A stretch of DNA of 64,000 nucleotides from positions 12,659,040-12,723,039 of the forward strand of contig NC_064042.1 in assembly GCF_932526225.1 (NCBI RefSeq), in the 5' to 3' direction. The position numbers were made by a program, and so were the translations under genes. The notes under the pieces are model-generated. The model had not been told where the DNA came from and did no database searches. It saw only the letters and a list, made by a program, of their open reading frames with translations. Positions 57,201 to 64,000 of this stretch are shown here, piece by piece (position 1 is the first letter of the stretch; the number at the start of each line of letters is the position of its first letter). The stretch comes from Nematostella vectensis (lineage: Eukaryota; Cnidaria; Anthozoa; Actiniaria; Edwardsiidae).

Positions 57201-57449
57201 GCACAGGTATTCTCCCGTTCTTATTCCTTTTTTTTTCTAATATCATCCTTTTTCTATCTTTCCACTTTTGTTTCTCTTCTTTACGAAACTGTCATCTCTT
57301 TTTAGATGTCAGACTTCATCGAGGATCACTTTTTGACGGAGCAAGTTGAGAGCATCCGAGAGCTTAGCGGATACATAGCGGTTCTTAAGAAAGTTGGCCC
57401 TGGACTTGGCGTCTACCAGTTTGACCACGAGACATTGGGCGAGCTGTGA
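54294..57449 (+). CDS. Ferritin, H-type (ferroxidase-active), five coding exons
   Basis: Cytosolic iron-storage protein that oxidises Fe(II) and assembles as a 24-mer. Exons: 54294-54392, 55763-55855, 56156-56209, 57081-57206, 57306-57449 (TGA). All junctions fall between codons. Product 171 residues, normal for H chains, with no signal peptide. Ferroxidase ligands are all present: Glu23 ([11 protein letters not shown]), Tyr30, Glu57, Glu58 and His61 (HEEREHAEK), Glu103 (LEKHVNQ) and Gln137 (EQVES). The intron after exon 3 starts with GC (gcaagt at 56210) instead of GT. The tail FDHETLGEL is typical. The promoter and IRE-like hairpin upstream suggest iron-dependent translation, but this is inferred. 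Several ferritin paralogues are usual in cnidarians, so no symbol is given. Confidence 0.97.
56576..56888. mobile_element. Repeat element copy 2, flanked by TACCAGACA, in a ferritin intron
   Basis: Matches 18760-19106 but starts 35 bases further in (GCCCATTTCACATCG). The 9-bp TACCAGACA lies immediately left (56567-56575) and right (56889-56897), a clear target duplication. Located in the third intron of ferritin. Confidence 0.75.
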
Positions 57450-57959
57450 GGTCACCTGTTATACCTCAAACGTTCTTCAAACGGAATTGTTTATTAATCA
57501 ATAGCGTCATTAAATCAATAAAATTAACCGTAAAGATTATTAAAAAAAGTAACCAACGACCTTAAAAAATCTGGTGATTTACTTTTTCTCGCTTAGATTA
57601 CCTAATATGAATAAAGACACAAGATATATATGATGAATACACGCGAGTTTACGTATATTTTATGTGCTGCTGTGTTAACAGGAAAATTAACAGCGGATCT
57701 ATGGCAAGGGTTTAGGGGTTTTAAACCTTCCCTTTAGGTATTCCTCTACCCTATCATTTTTACTTACTGTTTCGATGATAGTGCTTTCTTCGGTATTTGT
57801 GTCGGAAAGCCAAATACAAAAACTACCTCCGTCCCTTCAGCGAAAAGCCAGGTTCTCCCCTAAAAAATATCAGTACCAAACTTATTAAGTTATTTTAGGT
57901 GTGAAGGGAAATATGAATGCATAAAAATACTCGATGTATAATATTTAAGTAATACTTTT
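57450..57959. other. Ferritin 3' UTR and downstream flank
   Basis: AATAAA-type signals occur at about 57517 (ATCAATAAAATT) and about 57608 (GAATAAAG). No other feature recognised. Confidence 0.5.
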
Positions 57960-58215
57960 AGGATAAGGTGAAGGTAAGAGAAGGAGGTGAAGGAAAGAGA
58001 AGGAGGTGAGAGTAAGAAAAGTAGGTGAAGGTAAGAGAAGTAGTTTAAGGCAAAAGTAGCATGTACAAGGTAAGAGGAGGAGGTGAAGGTAAAAGAAGGA
58101 AGTGAAGGTAAGAGAACGAGGTAAAGGTAAGAGAAGGAGGTGGAGGTTAGAGAACGAGGTTAAGGTAAGAGAACGAGGTTAAGGTAAGAGAACGAGGTGA
58201 AGGTAAGGCAAGAAG
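57960..58215 (+). repeat. Purine-rich ~19-bp tandem repeat with donor-like GGTAAGAG words
   Basis: Degenerate tandem units like GAAGGTAAGAGAAGGAGGT. AAGGTAAGAG or close variants occur about ten times in 250 bases. Lies about 510 bases after the ferritin stop. Confidence 0.85.
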
Positions 58216-60079
58216 ATGACGTTGAGAGCGAGTTGCAAGTTGTCTCGGGTGAGTGGGTGGGGGGCTGTTTCGGGGCCCTAATGTATATCGGGCTCAGTGA
58301 AAATTCCATTAATTCACTGTAGTGAAGAAATCAACAGTTCACATGCGAACCAAGACAACTCGGGCCACGGGTTGTCTCGCTCTATAAGGTAGGGATAACC
58401 CTAGTAAGAAAATAATTGCCTTGGTCATGTGAACGGTTTACCTGGGGAGATAGGAGAATGCGTTTGACCCATTTTGTTTCTTTTCGATTGACAACGAGCG
58501 ACTACAAATCACCGTTCACCCTGGCTCGAGGGGCAGCTTGGGGTTTGAACTGTTCCATTTGTAAATCAACTGCTGCACAATCGTTATTGGAATTTTCATA
58601 GACGAAAAGCATTCCTTTGTCATAATTTGTTACAAAATGAATGCAACTCGTGCAGAGAAAACCGTGTACACGTGTGAACAAATTGAAGAACGCGTGAGAC
58701 TTGACTCGTATGCGGCAATATCAAAGTATGAAAGGTTGTTTTTGCGACCTTTAGGACGCGATTTGACCCGACCGATAGACCGATAACCCCATATTCACAT
58801 TTAAGCGATCAATATTTGAAAAATAAAATCCTTTTTGACACAATAGTTGTTTTGTTTTCCCATTGAACACTATTTTTCGTAGTTGAACTCAATAACAGCA
58901 ATTAGTCCTGAGATGGGCGTCAGAAGATATGACGTAATAGGTATCCTTAACAACTGTGGCATGGTAAAGTATCTACCACACTTTTCTCGACAAACACTTT
59001 CAAGACATAACAGAGGCAAGAATTGTTATCAAGAGGCATGAACTGTTATCAAGTCGCCTGAAGAATACTATTCAAGTCCGTCGAGAACGTTAGAGTCCTT
59101 CAAAATTCTTCTCTTTCTACCATAATCACAATCCATCTACTGCTGTAAAGAGAGCCCGGGACAGAGAGGTGATATATTAGGGCAAATAATCTCTTGTTTC
59201 GTTTGCCATTGCTTTGTTGTTCTCTGGTGTATGTTTAGATAAATCTTGTGAAATTATTTTTTGCTGTTTTTAAAAACAGAAACGGCGACTATTTATCCTT
59301 TTTTGAGGACTCCATAAGTCTTACGACAAAACTTTTACCTAAGGTCGCAAAAAGAATTTTTAATATTTTGCCAATATTTTTTTTTCGGAGGAATGTGGGT
59401 GCCGATGAAACCTCAGATTATCTCTTTTTCCTTAAGGGAACCAGTAGATGAATACCGAATACGAAGTAGTAAAGAAACCGGGGCAAACAAATGACTCGAA
59501 CAACGCATTTTGGGTCTACGGCATTTCGCCTTCGATTGCTAACTTTGTAAAACAATTAAATGGGTAAATTATCATGGCTTTCTCATCATTATGCACTCTT
59601 GTATTATTGGCAAATCAGGTGTGACTGATGACAGGTCGGAAAGTAAACGTGTTCAACGACTTACGATTCAATAATATAATCATTGATGACCATTTTGGGA
59701 TTATCCTGATTTAAGTGCATTCAGCTACCAACAAAGCTATGATGAATCAATTCATTTATATCCCTTTAAAATTATTATATTTGTTTTAAAAACGGTAACT
59801 ATTAGTCATTTCTACATAATCCAAGATGGCAAACAAAAGAATATTATAAACCAACCATACAAGAGTAATTCACAAACAATAAACATTCAATTACAGTAAT
59901 TCCCCATAACAGTAATTTTGTGAAGATAATTCGGTTTATTGGAGCTGCCTTAAGAAAACAAAATGATACCAAGCAAACACAGTATCATAGAATTAAATGA
60001 GGTATAACAAAAATTTACTTGGGCGATGCCAGTTAAGAATGCCTTTTTATTTATTCAGAATATAGTACTCCAATCACGT
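58216..60079. other. Intergenic DNA, no gene recognised
   Basis: Short frames only, none with recognisable motifs. Confidence 0.4.
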
Positions 60080-60112
60080 CATACAGTGGTCAATTTTACT
60101 GAGAAAATAGAA

Positions 60113-60295
60113 TAGACTAGGCGAAAAATCGAAAAAGACGCATATTTAAACTTCATACGGCAAATCTTTGTAAAAGTTTGTGACATAGCCTATCTTATGT
60201 GAAATTTAACGCTGATTTCGAATTTTACGGTCGCCAGTTCTGATTTTGCTTTTTTAACATAATTATGACTTCATAATGATTGACACTTGGAATAT
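60113..60295 (+). repeat. Left arm of a long inverted repeat
   Basis: TAGACTAGGCGAAAAATCGA, CTTCATACGGCAAATC, GTCGCCAGTTCTGATTTTGC and ATTATGACTTCATAATNATTGACACTT-like words occur in this order. The same order is found inverted at 63262-63392. This arm has about 55 extra bases near 60180-60230. Confidence 0.8.
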
Positions 60296-60820
60296 TTAGC
60301 AAATCTCGTCAAGTTTCGTTTTTTGTAAAACGAATTGCTGTTATTTCGTCAAATACCGCTTTTCCTTATTCGAGAGCATTCAAAGAGGACGGAGTTATTG
60401 CAGGGCAATAGCACAATAACAAGGCTAGATATTGTATGATCGATAAGTTTTAGGTTGATATCAGCGAATCAGGAGGATTAGGTAATAAATGCGGGCTGGT
60501 TATAACGCTTTTGTGTACATGAGTCCGCTAAAAAAAGGTCTCGATGAAATGATCAAACATGAGAGTCTCGACGAAGTTTCCCTTTTAGAGCCTCTGGTTT
60601 TACATTCAAAACCAAAATGCGTTTCATATCACAGCAAAAATCTACCTGTTTTTTTTTTTTTAAACAAGGCATTATTCAATTAGTTTATTTATATATGGAA
60701 CGTTTTTGTTTTGTATTTCTGAGGCGCCGTCAGAAACATTTCATTGTTTCCCCGTAACACAATTTACTTTCCCTGCTTTCTGTCATAACTCAACCTGGGA
60801 AAATTGCTCTTAATAGAGAC

Positions 60821-62953
60821 ATGGATCCTCTTTTATCTCTCAAAAGACCTTCTGATCATGATTTCAACGCGTGAATTTTCTGTCAAACGCGTAAAGATGA
60901 TATGAGGAGAGCGACTGATTATGGCAACGGTGTGGTGACTGACACTATGGAATTGATGATCGATGAGGGGAAAATAAGGAGACTAAAAATCGAGGGACAA
61001 TTGAAAGGCTTCAGGGAAAGTGCTATTCCCTTTTCACAATCATGGATAAGATGCAAAGATTGCAAGAAAAAAAATTTTTGAAGAGTCATCAGGCAGAGAG
61101 AATGCAAGCGAGGCCGCACAAGACTTGAAGTCAAAGCAAGAAGTTTAATAATTAACCAATGTTTGTTCTGCCAGACTGAGAATAAAGAGCGGCTATCCTC
61201 AGTCATGGCTACGAAAATGATTGATCAAGTTAAGTGATGCATGGGAAAGATACGCAACTCTAGCAAAGCAAGCAGAGATCACGATCCCCTTATCTTTTGT
61301 AAGTCATAAATCAACATTGAAAGACGCTTATGCATCTAGTAGCGCCACGCCCTTCTTATTCCCAAGAAGTTTGTTGGCTTGGCCCTATCACAGCTAATAA
61401 GTCAAGCCACGGTAGAAGAAAATGGCAATCCTTTACCAGCCTATTATCAATTTGAGGATATTTTTCTGTCGTTAGCTCACGTAGCGCTCAAAATACGCAA
61501 AGACCTTCGTGAAACGCCTGGGTTCAAAGGGCTTGACATTGGCAATATTAGCGCTCAGGATTTTATTCCAGAAAGCCTCAAGCTATTTTTGCAACTTCTG
61601 CTTGGCGGCGAACAGCTTCTGGAATATGAAACGGTGGACGGGAAAGATGCCGAGTTTCGCAGCAAGTTCATAGCCCAGGACATAGTATATCAAGCTAGCA
61701 AAGGGAAAAAGTGGACACCGAAAGCACATTTGGTCTTGGAAGCACTTTACACCAAGTAACGAGATCTAAAAACCTGGTCAAACTTTTCCATGAAGCAGGC
61801 CACGTTTTGGGCTTTGATCAAACTCCCCAGATTGATACTGGCGTAGCTGAGTATCATTTTGAGTGCATTTTTCTGCGGATGACATTCTCGGCAAAACGAT
61901 GGACGGAAAAAAAGACCTTCCACGCTACTCAAGTAGCTGCCTGGCAGTGCGGAGCAGAGGATGTGTCACGTTTGAATGGCGTGTGTCCCTTGGGAAGGCA
62001 TGCCCTTGAGGCCCCGGAATCACTTAATAGTATTGAAGAGATTTATGTAAGAACGGTGTTTATGAGGGCGGTCAAGACGACGTGGTATAATCAGAAGCAG
62101 GAGAACACAGAGGTTCAGTGCGCGATAGCAACAGATTTGGCGTTCCACATGCTGCGTTCAAAAGAAGTTACTAGAAGCGGCTAGAACCATTTCAACCAGT
62201 GAATTTTCAAAAAAGTTCAGACAGAGGTAACAAACGTAGGGTATATGCCTATTATTCAAGCTCCCGCACACGAAATGGATACTTTGAATGCCGTCGTTAG
62301 AAAGTGTATGCACGTCACTAAAGCTCTTGGATAGCATTTCACAGTAATACCCGTTGATCAGGCACTCTATTGTAGTCTACTTAAGTTGAAATGGGCTGTC
62401 CCTGGATACCAAGCTTGTAGTGCAGCTTGGTGGGATCCACATATCTAGGTGCTTTCTTATACTAATGCTATTGGAGATCGCATGAGCGGATGCGGGATCA
62501 AAGAAGCTTGGGTTGAAAGTGGCCTCCTTGGCAGAACATGTTCTCAATGCGCGCCAACAAACTCACTATGCAAGCCCTCTGGCGTCTGCTGATGCCGCTG
62601 CTCCTAAGATCCTCCAAGAGGGCAAAACCTGCCCTTGCCTGACTGATCTTGGAACTATCGTCTTCAGAGGATAGCATATCTCAGCTCATCGAAGCACTAA
62701 AGTCTCCCGAATTCCAAGAACTAGTGAATGAGTTGGTAGCAGAAAAATCACGATGGAGGCACTGCTCTTGCGCCAGATGACGAAGGAACCATTACGCCGT
62801 AAAGCTTGTAAAGAAATCATCTCATTCAAGGGTAAAACGAGATTCACAACACTGCGCGGCAGCTGCAAGAAAGCGAATCTGTATTGTACCGGGGCCTGGG
62901 GTCGCTGTTTTATTAAGACCGGTTACTGTAGAAAGGTGTGTGAGCACCGATAG
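60821..62953 (+). pseudogene. Decayed multi-copy cnidarian ORF (possible transposon-encoded protein)
   Basis: A coding relic in several frames. It can be followed from MDPLLSLKRPSDHDFNA (60821), through two Cys-pair regions (about 61055 and 61168), then the open piece 61379-61759 (FEDIFLSLAHVALKIRK ... KGKKWTPKAHLVLEAL), then 61711-62184 in another frame (TRSKNLVKLFHEAGH ... FHATQVAAWQCG), then short pieces: LYCSLLKLKWAVPGYQA near 62364, CGIKEAWVESGLLG near 62490 and NKLTMQALWRLLMPLL near 62557. At least four frame breaks and several stops separate the pieces. The pattern reminds me of a large uncharacterised protein family common in coral and anemone genomes, but that is memory only. No known catalytic motif is visible. 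Confidence 0.7.
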
Positions 62954-63261
62954 TGGCTAGGTCTTTGTCATGATTATTCGCGGGTTAAAGTGCAACACCA
63001 TGATTTTAAAAATTAGACATTAACTTGAAGCTATCTACTCTACAGGAGATCCATAAAATACTGGCTTGAACTGAATTGCTCGATTTATATATAATATCGA
63101 AAAGTGAGTACAAGGGTATGATGACGTCATGTGACGTCAGCATTAGAAAATGCGAGTTAATTTTCCATATATTTTAAAAATAAGCTCAGAAGTCGATAAC
63201 TTATTTGTTTGTGCTCATTTTGAACGAGGTATTTACAATTTGTTTGTCTAAGATTGGACAT

Positions 63262-63392
63262 TATAGAGATTTCCTAAGTGTCAATAATTATGACGTCATA
63301 ATCACGTGAAAAACGCAAAATCAGAACTGTCGCCCACCTTTACTACGATTTGCTGTATGAAGTCATTTTTCTCGATTTTTCGTTTAGTCTAG
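63262..63392 (-). repeat. Right arm of the long inverted repeat
   Basis: Reverse complement of the words listed for the left arm (for example CGATTTTTCGTTTAGTCTA at 63372-63390 and GCAAAATCAGAACTGTCGCC at 63315-63334). About 75-80 percent similar to the left arm by eye. Confidence 0.8.
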
Positions 63393-63784
63393 GAGTCATG
63401 GCCAAATATGGTCACACATTAAAAAACGGTAAACATTTAACACATTGTTAAATATGCTTAGGTGATCAATAGATAGGAAATATGTTTAAAGGAAAAATTA
63501 CAAACCAAGGTAACGTGTCATTTAAAATAACAAACATCCACTCAGTGCATTAGGACCTCAGTTAAGTTATTCCATATTGAGGTTTCCTTGTTATTTGATC
63601 AGTACAGTGAGGAAAGGACCTCTGTTATTCAGCAAAAATAATCGCATTATCGTCATCTGGGTAAAAATCTTGTTCGATTTTTTTAGGTTGCTTTTTATAC
63701 ACGGAGCAGTGCAAATATTCTCGAATTGTCATTCAGGTAAAATATTGTTCGATTTATCGCGAGTTGACGCCACATTTGTCCTGG
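63393..63784. other. Flanking DNA, nothing recognised
   Basis: AT-rich; no exon or repeat supported. Confidence 0.4.
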
Positions 63785-63880
63785 CACATTTGTCATAACG
63801 GTCACATTTGTAATAAGGTAGGCCACATTTGTAATAAGGTAGGCCACATTTGTAATAAGGTAGGCCACATTTGTGATGCC
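63785..63880. repeat. 21-bp tandem repeat, about four copies
   Basis: CACATTTGTAATAAGGTAGGC repeats with exact 21-bp spacing (CACATTTG at 63803, 63824, 63845 and 63866); the outer copies are diverged. Confidence 0.9.
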
Positions 63881-64000
63881 GTCACACATTACGTGACCAT
63901 CTCGTTGCACACTTGACACCTACATGTCATCTACTAAGTTTAGTTTAGTCGTACGATGTTTCTTTCATGAAATATGGATATTTTAGTTGACGTCATCGAT

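Overview
The window looks like nuclear DNA of a cnidarian, most likely an anthozoan. The genes are intron-rich with GT-AG introns, the background is AT-rich and packed with small foldback (MITE-like) elements, and the protein-coding genes are clear metazoan orthologues. The species cannot be fixed from the sequence alone. I found four real host genes: a carboxylesterase (partial, its 5' exons lie left of the window), a TMEM145-like seven-transmembrane protein on the minus strand, Capicua (CIC), and an H-type ferritin. They are unrelated in function and do not form an operon or cluster.

Layout. 1-2.75 kb: last two coding exons of a type-B carboxylesterase. 3.7-8.1 kb: a recently inserted Ty3/gypsy-type LTR retrotransposon with identical 145-bp LTRs, a 5-bp target duplication and a tRNA-Ser(GCU) primer site, but with one frame break in its pol region. 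9.4-27.8 kb: the TMEM145-like gene on the minus strand. I placed 17 coding exons; one short internal exon is missing from my model. Several of its introns carry their own different minisatellite. The most remarkable is at 14.03-15.28 kb, where a 55-bp unit holding the 3' splice site and first 23 coding bases of the next exon is repeated about 22 times. 28-40 kb: gene-poor DNA with a tRNA-Glu-derived SINE, a LINE fragment, several TTAA- or palindrome-ended MITEs and nested hairpins.

40.4-48.7 kb: capicua, seven coding exons, about 1265 residues. It has the conserved N-terminal basic/cysteine module, a PWHTLLP-type motif, the HMG box split over two exons, and the C-terminal C1 domain. Its introns hold two MITEs. 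49-54 kb: noncoding DNA with repeat copies shared with the left half of the window. 54.1-57.45 kb: ferritin, five coding exons, 171 residues, all ferroxidase ligands present, a TATA and CCAAT promoter, a CAGTG hairpin in the 5' UTR and one GC-AG intron. 57.96-58.22 kb: a purine-rich array of donor-like GGTAAG motifs. 60.1-63.4 kb: a decayed multi-frame pseudogene flanked by inverted copies of a ~150-bp sequence, which suggests a dead DNA transposon.

The main candidates for something undescribed are the tandem splice-acceptor array in the TMEM145-like gene and the inverted-repeat-flanked pseudogene near the right end.
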